From NCBI GenBank assembly GCA_002291855.1, contig DBAW01000240.1, forward strand, positions 1 through 30,530: DNA of 30,530 nucleotides, read 5' to 3'. The stretch is from Sphingomonas sp. UBA1000 (lineage in GTDB: Bacteria > Pseudomonadota > Alphaproteobacteria > Sphingomonadales > Sphingomonadaceae). Of this stretch, positions 19,874 through 27,251 are shown one piece after another. The first letter of the stretch is position 1, and the number at the start of each line of letters is the position of its first letter. Under the pieces are notes generated by a model. It had not been told where the DNA came from. It was given only the letters and a program-made list of their open reading frames with translations, and made no database searches. A program made the translations under genes and the position numbers.

Positions 19874-20464
19874 ATGACGGAATTGTTGGCCGATTGGGTG
19901 AGGGTCGAAGCGATCACCCCGCTCCGCATCGATGGCAAGGTGCTGCCTCCCACCGGCACCGCCGTAATGGCTGCGGATGAGGCAGGCGAGCTCGAACGCC
20001 TTGGCGCCCTCAAGATCCTCGCAGTCATCGACGGCACCGTCGCCGCCGATCGCGCGGGTGCAGTGCTCGCGCTTGTGGTTGACGAGGTGGGCGTCATCCA
20101 GAGGCTGGGCCATTTCGATGACGAGGCCGCCGCAATCACGGCGGCGGCGCCGTTTGCCGCTGCGGCCGTCAACGCGGCCGATGAGCTCAAGGGCTGGAAA
20201 GACCTTGCGGAGTCCCGGCTGGATGAGATCATCCGGCTTGAGGGTGAGCTCCGCCGCGTGCAGACCGGTGGCGACACCGCCAGTCCGGCCCCGGCCACGG
20301 CTCCCACTGCGCCTCAGCCCGCCCCGGTGTCGATCGAGATGCGGCTGGCCGATCTCCGCAAGATCGCGGCGGACGAAGGTGTGAAGTTCGATAACAACGA
20401 CACCAAGGCAGAGCTTGTCGCCAAGATTGGCGCGGGCCGCGTCACCGCCCGGGGCGCGGCGTGA
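19874..20464 (+). CDS. Gp35-like protein with C-terminal HeH/SAP-like domain
   Basis: A 196-residue protein. The N-terminus is beta-rich (VRVEAITPLRIDGKVLPPTG), followed by alternating helices with VLALVVDEVGVIQRLGHF, a heavy alanine region and a Pro-Ala linker (ATAPTAPQPAP). The last ~45 residues (MRLADLRKIAADEGVKFDN, then NDTKAELVAKIGAGR) form a HeH/LEM/SAP-like helix-extended-loop-helix, a small DNA-binding fold, as in FluMu gp35-like proteins. ATG at 19874 with GAGG upstream was chosen over an ATG at 19838 without a ribosome-binding site. It lies between capsid and head-completion genes, so a head vertex or DNA-contact function is likely but inferred. Confidence 0.75.
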   Translation: MTELLADWVRVEAITPLRIDGKVLPPTGTAVMAADEAGELERLGALKILAVIDGTVAADRAGAVLALVVDEVGVIQRLGHFDDEAAAITAAAPFAAAAVNAADELKGWKDLAESRLDEIIRLEGELRRVQTGGDTASPAPATAPTAPQPAPVSIEMRLADLRKIAADEGVKFDNNDTKAELVAKIGAGRVTARGAA

Positions 20465-21186
20465 TCCAGACCGTCATCAAGCAGCCGGCGGAGACCATCC
20501 GGTTGCCTCTGTCTTTCGATGCGCCCGTCGCACAGATACTGGCCACGACCAGCGTTGCGCGTGGCCTTGTGGCGGGCGCAGCGGCGCTGCAGGCAGAGGC
20601 AGGGCTGGTCGGTGGCTTGGTGACGGTCATGCTGACCGGCGGCACGGATGGCGAGCGCTATCTCGTCACGGTGCAGGCCGGGCTCGACGCTGGCGAAGTC
20701 CGCGAAATCGAGGCGGAGATCGTCGTCATCGATGCTGCCTGGACGATGCCGGATGGCGGCGCGCCTTATCTGTCGATCGACGAGTTTGTCCGCCGTTTCG
20801 GCCTGCCGGAGACCGTGCGGATGACGGATGCGGACGGCAGCGGGCGGATTGATCGCGCCTTGCTGGTGGCTCAGCTGGTCGATGCGCAGGCGATTGTCGA
20901 GGCGCATCTGGCCGGGCGTTATGCTCTGCCGCTGGCCGAGGTGCCGCTGCCGGTGAAGAAGGCCATTGCTGATCTGGCACGGGCCAGCCTCTATCCAGGC
21001 GGCGCTCCGGATGGCGTGGCAGAAGCGGCGCGCGCCAGCATGCGGATGCTGGAGCAGATCCGTGACGGCCGGCTGACTTTGCCGTCTGCGGTCCCTCTTT
21101 CCCCCGCTGCCATCGCCGCCGACCCTGTGTTGTTCGATGCCGGTGAGCGGGCGTATCCCGATGGCCTGCAGGATTATCGGCTGTGA
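20461..21186 (+). CDS. Gp36-type head completion protein (DUF1320) with extra N-terminal domain
   Basis: Of 241 residues, ~100-200 carry the DUF1320 / Mu gp36 pattern: YLSIDEFVRRFGLPETVRM, DADGSGRIDRALLVAQLVDAQ, IVEAHLAGRYALPL and PVKKAIADLARASLY. These all-helical proteins form the adaptor ring joining portal and tail. The first ~95 residues (beta-rich, LPLSFDAPVAQILATTSVARG then ERYLVTVQAGLDAGE) are an additional domain not present in Mu gp36, perhaps a fused fibre-like sandwich. The start is GTG at 20461 overlapping the previous stop as GTGA. The DUF1320 call is firm; the role of the extra domain is unknown. Confidence 0.82.
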   Translation: MIQTVIKQPAETIRLPLSFDAPVAQILATTSVARGLVAGAAALQAEAGLVGGLVTVMLTGGTDGERYLVTVQAGLDAGEVREIEAEIVVIDAAWTMPDGGAPYLSIDEFVRRFGLPETVRMTDADGSGRIDRALLVAQLVDAQAIVEAHLAGRYALPLAEVPLPVKKAIADLARASLYPGGAPDGVAEAARASMRMLEQIRDGRLTLPSAVPLSPAAIAADPVLFDAGERAYPDGLQDYRL

Positions 21187-21689
21187 CCGGCATCGCCGTG
21201 CAGATCGAGGTCGGTGGCGATCTGCGGCGCGCTTTGTCCCGCGCGGCGGAGGCAAGTGCGGACCTGACCGGGCCGATGCAGGAGATCGCGGTCCATCTGG
21301 CGGCCACGACCGTCGAACGATTTGACCAGGAGCGCGATCCCACAGGCATGCCCTGGAAGCCGTCGCGCCGCACGCTCGAGGAGCCGGGGGCCAAGACGCT
21401 CAATCTTACCGGCTTCCTGCGCCAATCGATCGAGCCGGATTGGGGTCGCGACTATGCGGCGGCCGGGGTCGAGGCATCAGGCGGCCCGGCCGTCTATGCG
21501 GCGGTGCACCAGTTTGGCGCAACCATCACCCCCAGGACCGCCAAGGCACTCAGCTTCGCCGGTCGGGTGGTGGCGCGTGCGGTCATTCCGGCCCGGCCAT
21601 TCCTGGGCTTTTCTGACGAAAACCGTGCGTTCGCGCTCGACGTGATCACCGATCACCTCGCTGAGGTATTCAGGGGGACGCCGTCGTGA
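21183..21689 (+). CDS. G: Mu G-like virion morphogenesis protein (tail completion)
   Basis: This 168-residue protein matches the phage virion morphogenesis family (Mu G, P2 S type): IAVQIEVGGDLRRALSRAAE, VHLAATTVERFDQERDPTGM, PWKPSRRTLE, NLTGFLRQSIEP and the ending VIPARPFLGFSDENR. Conserved features are the QE.DP.G.PW.P.. box and the IPARPFLG box. Members cap the head-proximal tail end or prepare the head-tail interface. GTG at 21183 overlaps the upstream stop as GTGA. Position between gp36-type and gp37-type genes agrees with the Mu-like order. Confidence 0.88.
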   Translation: MTGIAVQIEVGGDLRRALSRAAEASADLTGPMQEIAVHLAATTVERFDQERDPTGMPWKPSRRTLEEPGAKTLNLTGFLRQSIEPDWGRDYAAAGVEASGGPAVYAAVHQFGATITPRTAKALSFAGRVVARAVIPARPFLGFSDENRAFALDVITDHLAEVFRGTPS

Positions 21690-22096
21690 GGCTCCAGCCT
21701 TTCGTCGACCGGTTGCGAGACCAGGGGCTGCGCGCGTGGGGCGCGATGGAGTTTGCGGGCCTGCGCACGGCACCCTCGGGCCAGAGCTTCTACGTGATCC
21801 CGGAGAGATCGGCAGCCGCACCCAATGCGCTCGCCGGACAGACGGCCATCGATCAGCAGGTCACCGAGCAGCTGCTGGTCGCCATCGTGCTGCCTGCCCA
21901 GGCGCGTCAGCCCGAGCGGGTGGCCGAGGACATCCACACGGCCGAGCAGCAGGCGATCGATGCCCTGGCAGGTTGGACGCATCCCGACGCCAGCCGCCCG
22001 GTCGAGTTCGCTGGCGCGCGCCTGCTGTCCGTCGACGGAAGCAGTCTGGTCTGGGGGGTGCAGTTTAGGACGGCCTGGAGACTTCGCCGAACCTGA
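21686..22096 (+). CDS. Gp37-like tail terminator protein
   Basis: The 136-residue protein starts with a GTG at 21686 (GTGA overlap) and reads LQPFVDRLRDQGLRAWGAMEF, then SGQSFYVIPERSAAAPNALAG, followed by TEQLLVAIVLPAQ. The centre and ending (WTHPDASRPVEFAGARLLS and SLVWGVQFRTAWRLR) resemble the FluMu gp37 family, whose proteins terminate the growing tail tube next to the head. It has mixed alpha/beta structure and no enzyme motifs. Neighbours are the morphogenesis protein and the tail tube protein, as expected for this job. The exact function is inferred from position and fold pattern. Confidence 0.75.
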   Translation: MRLQPFVDRLRDQGLRAWGAMEFAGLRTAPSGQSFYVIPERSAAAPNALAGQTAIDQQVTEQLLVAIVLPAQARQPERVAEDIHTAEQQAIDALAGWTHPDASRPVEFAGARLLSVDGSSLVWGVQFRTAWRLRRT

Positions 22097-22106
22097 GGAG
22101 ATTTCG

Positions 22107-22289
22107 ATGACGCGCCGCGCGCCACGGATTGAGGATGAGCCGACACAGCCGAGGCCTGCGAACGCCGCCGGCTATCTGCTCGACGGTCATGGCCTGCCGC
22201 TGTCCGGTCCGGCCCGGCTTCGGGCGCTCGCGGGTCGCTCCGACCCGGCCCTTGGTGAAGCCGATCCCGCCGCCGTGAAGGAGGACTGA
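22107..22289 (+). CDS. Small hypothetical protein before the tail tube gene
   Basis: A 60-residue polar ORF preceded by GAGGAG and starting with ATG at 22107. The sequence MTRRAPRIEDEPTQPRPANA, then DGHGLPLSGPARLRALAGRS, and the end are proline- and charge-rich, so it may be disordered. It overlaps no other coding frame on the same strand and leaves only three bases before the ATG of the tail tube gene. Mu-like phages have a short ORF in this slot (DUF2635 in some), but the sequence does not clearly fit that family. Its role is unknown. Confidence 0.7.
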   Translation: MTRRAPRIEDEPTQPRPANAAGYLLDGHGLPLSGPARLRALAGRSDPALGEADPAAVKED

Positions 22290-22292
22290 ACC

Positions 22293-23231
22293 ATGGTTGA
22301 TGTCGTCAAGACGATCCTCTTCAAGAAGGAGGCCGTTTACGGAACCGACGCTGCGCCGACAGCGGCGGCCAACGCCGCGCTGACGCGCAATTTCCAGCGC
22401 ACGCCGGTCCAAACCGACACGCTCGAGCGCAACCTGGACGTGCCGTCGCGTGGCCGGTCGCCGACCGGCAGCACGAACGCGCGATCGGCATTTTCCTACG
22501 AACTCGAGATCGCCGGGTCGGGCGCGGCTGGCACGGCGCCGGCCTGGATGGAGCACCTTGAGGCGTGCGGCATGGCGCCGCCCACGCTGGTGGCGGGGCA
22601 GAGTGCGACCCAGCGGTTTGCCGCAGCCGGCGCGACGCTCTCGTCGGCAACCTGCTATCACTGGCGCGGCAACCAGCAGGCAATCTCTCTGGGCGTGCGC
22701 GGCACCTATGGCTTTGACTTCACGGCGGGGGCGTATCCCTTCCTGTCGCTGTCGTTCGTGGGCATGCTGCCGATCGGCCAGCCGGTCGTGGAGGCCGCGC
22801 CCGCCGCGCCCGATTTCTCGCGTTGGCGCAGCCCGCTCGAAGTGAACACCGCCAACACCGACTTTGTCCTCGATGGCTATGCGGCCAAGCTGCAGAGCCT
22901 GACCGGCGAAATCGGCGCGCAGCCGGCGATCCGGAACCTCGTCGGCGAGAACTATGTGCAGCGTGGCAACCATGCGCTCACCGGCCAGATGGTCATCAAG
23001 GCCCCGTCGGTCGCGGAGCGCAACTACTTCGCCACCCTGCGCGCCGGGGCGGAGATTTCGTGCGAGCTCATCCACGGCACCGCTGCCGGCAACATCGTCG
23101 AGCTCACAATGGGGTTCGTCCAGATCCTCGGGATCGAGGAGCAGGAGGATGGTGACGACCTGATGTATACCATCTCCTACGGCGCGAACGTCCGGTCCGG
23201 TCAGGACGATATCATCTGGAGGGCCAAGTAA
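22293..23231 (+). CDS. Major tail tube protein
   Basis: The 312-residue protein lies between tail-terminator and chaperone genes. It is beta-rich and resembles long-tail tube proteins: VVKTILFKKEAVYGTDAAPT at the start, RNLDVPSRGRSPTGSTN, SFVGMLPIGQPVVEAAP, NHALTGQMVIKAPSVAERN, AEISCELIHGTAAGNIVE, and late MYTISYGANVRSGQDDI. ATG at 22293 follows a strong AAGGAGG site. There is no sheath gene next to it, so the virion should have a non-contractile tail of the B3/D3112 type. Assignment relies on position and overall pattern rather than a single motif. Confidence 0.83.
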   Translation: MVDVVKTILFKKEAVYGTDAAPTAAANAALTRNFQRTPVQTDTLERNLDVPSRGRSPTGSTNARSAFSYELEIAGSGAAGTAPAWMEHLEACGMAPPTLVAGQSATQRFAAAGATLSSATCYHWRGNQQAISLGVRGTYGFDFTAGAYPFLSLSFVGMLPIGQPVVEAAPAAPDFSRWRSPLEVNTANTDFVLDGYAAKLQSLTGEIGAQPAIRNLVGENYVQRGNHALTGQMVIKAPSVAERNYFATLRAGAEISCELIHGTAAGNIVELTMGFVQILGIEEQEDGDDLMYTISYGANVRSGQDDIIWRAK

Positions 23232-23644
23232 TGTTCCGGCTCGTCCCTGATCAGTCGGCCTGGTGGCCCGTGGTGTGGCCCGGCGTCAGCGAGGATGGCA
23301 AGATCGTCGAGAACCGCATCGAGCTTCGCTATCGCCTGCTCGATGCCGATCAGATCATTGATCTGCAGGTCGAGGGCGCGCGGGTCGACCAGCGGGTCGC
23401 GGCGCTGGGCGCAGCCATGCTGTCCGGTGACGCCGAACCTGCGACCGCCACCGAAATCTGGGCCGGCTATCTTGGCCGGATCGTGATCGATTGGCGTGGT
23501 GTCGGCGCTGCGAATGGCGAGCCGCTGCCGTTCAGCGCCGAAAATCTGCAGCGCCTGCTCAAGGTCAATGGCGTTTTCGGCGCGATCCTGCGGGCCTTCG
23601 ATGCGTGCGTGGCCGCGCGCGAGGAAACGCGCCGGGGAAACTGA
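23231..23644 (+). CDS. Tail assembly chaperone (lambda G-like)
   Basis: This 137-residue protein overlaps the tail tube stop (TAATG) and reads MFRLVPDQSAWWPVVWPGVS, then IELRYRLLDADQIIDLQVEG, LGRIVIDWRGVGAANGEPL and LQRLLKVNGVFGAILRAFDACVA. That arrangement (beta strands, a helical part ending before a frameshift) is typical of tail chaperones that coat the tape measure during assembly. Its last codons form a GGGAAAC slippery heptamer just before TGA. Most ribosomes end at 23644; a fraction should slip and make the longer fusion. The family is too divergent for a gene name. Confidence 0.8.
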   Translation: MFRLVPDQSAWWPVVWPGVSEDGKIVENRIELRYRLLDADQIIDLQVEGARVDQRVAALGAAMLSGDAEPATATEIWAGYLGRIVIDWRGVGAANGEPLPFSAENLQRLLKVNGVFGAILRAFDACVAAREETRRGN

Positions 23645-23693
23645 CGGCCGCCGCGCGCGCCTGGGCGACCGGGCACGGCGGCGGCGCCCAGGC
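23635..23693 (+). promoter_or_regulatory. Programmed -1 ribosomal frameshift signal
   Basis: In the reading frame of the chaperone the sequence is G GGA AAC followed directly by TGA, an exact X XXY YYZ heptamer (23635-23641). A slip by one base re-pairs both tRNAs on GGG and AAA and continues CTG ACG into the next frame. Seventeen bases downstream a 9-bp perfect stem (23659-23667 with 23685-23693) encloses a 17-base loop; its distance is longer than the usual 5-9 bases, so extra pairing or a pseudoknot may be involved. The gene pair, the direction (-1), and the position before the tape measure match the lambda G/GT system. Confidence 0.8.
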
Positions 23694-23982
23694 CGATCAG
23701 GACGCCCTGACCCGGGCGAGCGATCTGCCCGCATGGATCCGTGACCGGTCGGCGCAGGCGCAGGTGGAGGTCGGACCCGAGGAGGTCGATGCTGTGGCGC
23801 TTTTCATCGCCCTGGATACGCAGTGGCAGGTCCATCCGATGACCGGCATGCGTTTGGGCTTGCGGTATGAGGCTGTGCCGGCCGCCGCCGCAGCGCTCGG
23901 CCTTGATCTTAACCCCGCTCTGTTTGCCGATCTGCGCATCATGGAGGGCGCCGCGCTGTCTGCCTGGGCGGCGCGGCCATGA
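23641..23982 (+). CDS. Frameshift extension (lambda T-like, DUF1799-type), made as fusion with the upstream chaperone
   Basis: This frame has no credible start of its own: no ATG or ribosome-binding site precedes the conserved part. Translation by the -1 slip joins 137 chaperone residues to 113 new ones beginning LTAAARAWATG, giving 250 in total. The second part contains EVDAVALFIALDTQWQVHPM, then GMRLGLRYEAVPAAAAALG and MEGAALSAWAARP, resembling DUF1799 of lambdoid and Mu-like tail operons. The fusion should contact the tape measure and tail tube during assembly. Its stop overlaps the tape-measure start as ATGA. Confidence 0.78.
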   Translation: MTAAARAWATGHGGGAQADQDALTRASDLPAWIRDRSAQAQVEVGPEEVDAVALFIALDTQWQVHPMTGMRLGLRYEAVPAAAAALGLDLNPALFADLRIMEGAALSAWAARP

Positions 23983-26900
23983 CCGATCTCGTCGTCTCGG
24001 TCCGGCTCACCGCGCAGGATGGCGGGCTGGTCGGGCAGATCCGTGCGACCGAAGCGCAGATTGAAGGGCTGGCCAAGGCCGAGCAGCAGGCGGCGAACGC
24101 TGCGGCAACGCTGCGCGATCAGACTGGCCGCGCCGCCAGCGCGATCGGCCAAGCCGGGGCCGCCGCAGACAGCATGGCAGGCGCCAGCCGCGCTGCGGCC
24201 GCTGCCGCGACCGGGCTGGCCGCCGCCCAGGGACGAGTGGGTGATGCGGGCAAGGCGGCGGTCGCAACGGCGGGGCAGCAGCGCGCTGCCTACGCTCAGT
24301 TGGGCCTGCAGGTGCAGGACGTTTTTGCACAGCTTTCCACCGGCACCAGCGTGTTTGCGATCCTGGCGCAGCAGGGTGGGCAAGTCGCGGGCGCCCTGAC
24401 CGGCCTGGGTGGCGTGGTCGGCTCAGTCGCCACCTTTTTGTCGGGTCCGTTAGGGGCAGCCCTGCTGGGGTCTGTGAGCGTTGCGGGCCTGCTGGCGACA
24501 ACACTTTTCAAGACCGCCGACGCTGCCAAATCGCTACAGCGTGAGCAGATCGCACTTGCGTCGATCGTCGACCAGACGACTGGCCAGCTGCGCCGCCAGA
24601 TCTCGGTCGTGCAGGCGCTTGCATTGGCAGATCAGCGGGCCGCAACCTTTGCACGTCAACGGGCCGATTTTTCTCAACGCCGGAGCGCGCTGATCGCGGC
24701 CGGCCTTGAGGCTGGCCAGCAGCGCACGGCCGGCGGCGAACGCGGCTTTGGGATCGCCATCCCCGGTCAGGCGTCTGCGAGCGCGCGAGAGGTCGCCAAG
24801 CTGGCGGCCGCCTACAGTCAGGGAGCGATCAACGCCGAGCAGCTGAGCCGGCAGGTGGATCGTATCGCGGCGGGCGACCCCAAGGTCCAGGGGCTGGCGA
24901 CGCGCATCCGGCAGCTGGCGGCCTCGACCATCGAGAGTGCGCGCGCGGCCGAAGGCACGCGGCTCGAGATCGCGCAAATCGCCGTGGCGGCAGGTTCGGC
25001 AACGGCGGCCCAGAAGCGGCTCGTGGAGGCGCGGCGCGAACAGGAGCCGGTCAATGTTTCGTTGATCGAGGCCGAGGCCGCGCTCGCAGCATCCACCGAT
25101 CGTGTCTCGCGGGCGCGTGAGCAGCTGCGCATCGTGGAGCTCCGGGGGCGTGATGCGGCCAAGGCCGGCGGCGCAGCCGCCGATGAGTATAGGGCCAATC
25201 TCCTCGAGGCGCGGCGAGAGGTTAATGCCGCAGAGGCGGATGAGACCCGGGCTGCTCAGGCGCGCCGCATCACAACGACTGCGACCCGGCAGGCGGCGCA
25301 GGCCCAGCGCGAACTCGAAACGTCACTGGTCGGCCTCGAGCGCCGGTTCGACCGCGTCGCGGCGGCCAACAGGGAATACTCGGAAACTCTGGCGGAAATC
25401 GCCCGGCTTAGCGCCGCAGGCTCAATCAACAGGGACGACGCTTCGCGTTTCCGGCTCGAGGCTGGTGTTCGCAACGCCGAACAGGTGAACGAAGCCCGTG
25501 CCCAAGATCTGCGCGATCGACTGGGTGATGCAGGCCGGGCCATTGTTGATGGTGCCGAAAAGCCTCTGGTCGATCTTGCTGAGGGCGTCACGGCCCGCAT
25601 GGAGCAAGCCGGTCGGGCTGGCGGCGAGGCTTTTCGCGACGCCGGCATCGATGCCGCTCAGGCGATCTCGCAGGTTTTCGGCGGGCGCCTGGGGCGTTCG
25701 GTGTCGGCCTTGCTCGGCCTCCTCCAGGGGCAAAACACCGGCAGCTTCACGAGCGTGGGCGGCCGCGCGGGCGGCTTGCTCCAGCTGATCAACGGTGGCG
25801 CGCCGGCAGCTGGCCGCGCCCCTCGTAATCAGAACGACACGATCGACGCACTCGGCGAGGAGTTCGCGCGATCGACAGCCAAAGTCTTCGATAAAGGCGG
25901 GTTCGGTGCGGGGGTCGACGAAACGCTCGGCGGCTTCACCCGCGACATCAAGTCGATTTTCGGTGAGACGGGCCTGTTCTCGGGAGCGTTGGGCAAGACG
26001 CTCGGCAAGGCGTTCGGCGGCGCGACGATCGGCAGTCAGATCGGCAAGCCGATCACTTCGGCGCTGGGGATCAAGGGATCGAACACCGGTGCCCAGCTTG
26101 GGGGCGCGGTCGGCGCGTTTCTGCCGATCCCCGGCGGCGAAATCATTGGCTCGATCCTCGGGTCGGCGCTGGGCGGCGCGCTCAAGCCCACCCGCCGGGC
26201 CTCGGCGACCATCGGCCTTGGCGCAGATGGGCTGGAGGTGTCGTCCGTTACGGGCAACAGCCAGCAGCGGCGTGTCGCCTCCTCGGCAGCTGCCGACAGC
26301 GTAATCGGCTCGCTGCAGCGGATCGCTGAGCAGTTTGGCGGCTCGATCACTGGCACGCCGAGCGTGTCTATCGGCGTGCGCGACAATTCTTTCCGCGTCG
26401 ATCCGACGGGCCGTGGCATCACCAAGACACGGCGCGGGGCTGTCGACTTCGGCGAGGATCAGGCTGGTGCGATCGCGTTTGCAACCGCCGATGCGATCAA
26501 GGACGGCGTCATCACCGGCATTTCGCCCGCCGTTGCAAAGGCATTGCAGTCCTCCAGCGACCTGGACAAAGCGGTGCGCGAAGCCCTGAAGGTCGATGAG
26601 ATCGAGGTGCTGCTGGGCGGCATTGATGCTGCGGTCAACCGGACGTTCCGCGATCTCGAGCGTCAGATCGCGGAGCGCAACCGCATTGCCGCCAAATACG
26701 GCTTTGATCTAGTCAAGCTCGAGGAGCGAAACGCGAAGGACCGGCAAGACGCGCTGGAGCGCGTCCTGGCTGACCGTGTCGGCTCGCTGCAGACGCTGCT
26801 GCGCGATCTCACCTCGGGCGATCTGGCCGAGGGCACGCTGGCCGATCGCCGCACAAGGCTCCTCGCCGACATTGCGACGGCGGAAGCCGATGCAGCGGCT

Positions 26901-27251
26901 GGCCGGGACGGTGCTGCCCAGCAGGTGGCCGAGCTCCGCCGCAGGCTGATCGAGGTCAGTCGTGAGGCGTTCGGCACTGCCGGGGGCGAGTTCGCCGCCG
27001 ACCTGTCGTCCAGCCGTGCGTCGGCCCAGCGGATCATCGATGCCGAGAACCGCCGCGTCCGCGAACAAGCCGATCTCGCACGCGCCGCCAATGACAAGCT
27101 CGATCGCGCCAACGGCCTTGCCAACGAGGGCAACGAACTGCTGATCGAGATCAGCGGCCAGCTGGGGCAGATGGTTGACCAGCTGGCGGTGCTGCCAGGC
27201 CTGGTCTCTGGCGGGTTCGAACGCTCGACCGGACGACAGGTGCAGCTGTGA
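23979..27251 (+). CDS. Tail tape measure protein
   Basis: At 1090 residues this is the longest ORF. It is mainly helical and alanine-rich (for example AQIEGLAKAEQQAANAAATL and repeated REQEPVN-type heptads), with a hydrophobic segment near residues 125-180 (VFAILAQQGGQVAGALTGLG and LGSVSVAGLLATTLF) and a glycine-rich central stretch near 650-740 that may also cross membranes or line a pore. It sets tail length at roughly 0.15 nm per residue, so about 160 nm, and may help DNA entry into the host. ATG at 23979 overlaps the chaperone extension stop as ATGA. Large size, position and composition identify it. Confidence 0.92.
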   Translation: MTDLVVSVRLTAQDGGLVGQIRATEAQIEGLAKAEQQAANAAATLRDQTGRAASAIGQAGAAADSMAGASRAAAAAATGLAAAQGRVGDAGKAAVATAGQQRAAYAQLGLQVQDVFAQLSTGTSVFAILAQQGGQVAGALTGLGGVVGSVATFLSGPLGAALLGSVSVAGLLATTLFKTADAAKSLQREQIALASIVDQTTGQLRRQISVVQALALADQRAATFARQRADFSQRRSALIAAGLEAGQQRTAGGERGFGIAIPGQASASAREVAKLAAAYSQGAINAEQLSRQVDRIAAGDPKVQGLATRIRQLAASTIESARAAEGTRLEIAQIAVAAGSATAAQKRLVEARREQEPVNVSLIEAEAALAASTDRVSRAREQLRIVELRGRDAAKAGGAAADEYRANLLEARREVNAAEADETRAAQARRITTTATRQAAQAQRELETSLVGLERRFDRVAAANREYSETLAEIARLSAAGSINRDDASRFRLEAGVRNAEQVNEARAQDLRDRLGDAGRAIVDGAEKPLVDLAEGVTARMEQAGRAGGEAFRDAGIDAAQAISQVFGGRLGRSVSALLGLLQGQNTGSFTSVGGRAGGLLQLINGGAPAAGRAPRNQNDTIDALGEEFARSTAKVFDKGGFGAGVDETLGGFTRDIKSIFGETGLFSGALGKTLGKAFGGATIGSQIGKPITSALGIKGSNTGAQLGGAVGAFLPIPGGEIIGSILGSALGGALKPTRRASATIGLGADGLEVSSVTGNSQQRRVASSAAADSVIGSLQRIAEQFGGSITGTPSVSIGVRDNSFRVDPTGRGITKTRRGAVDFGEDQAGAIAFATADAIKDGVITGISPAVAKALQSSSDLDKAVREALKVDEIEVLLGGIDAAVNRTFRDLERQIAERNRIAAKYGFDLVKLEERNAKDRQDALERVLADRVGSLQTLLRDLTSGDLAEGTLADRRTRLLADIATAEADAAAGRDGAAQQVAELRRRLIEVSREAFGTAGGEFAADLSSSRASAQRIIDAENRRVREQADLARAANDKLDRANGLANEGNELLIEISGQLGQMVDQLAVLPGLVSGGFERSTGRQVQL

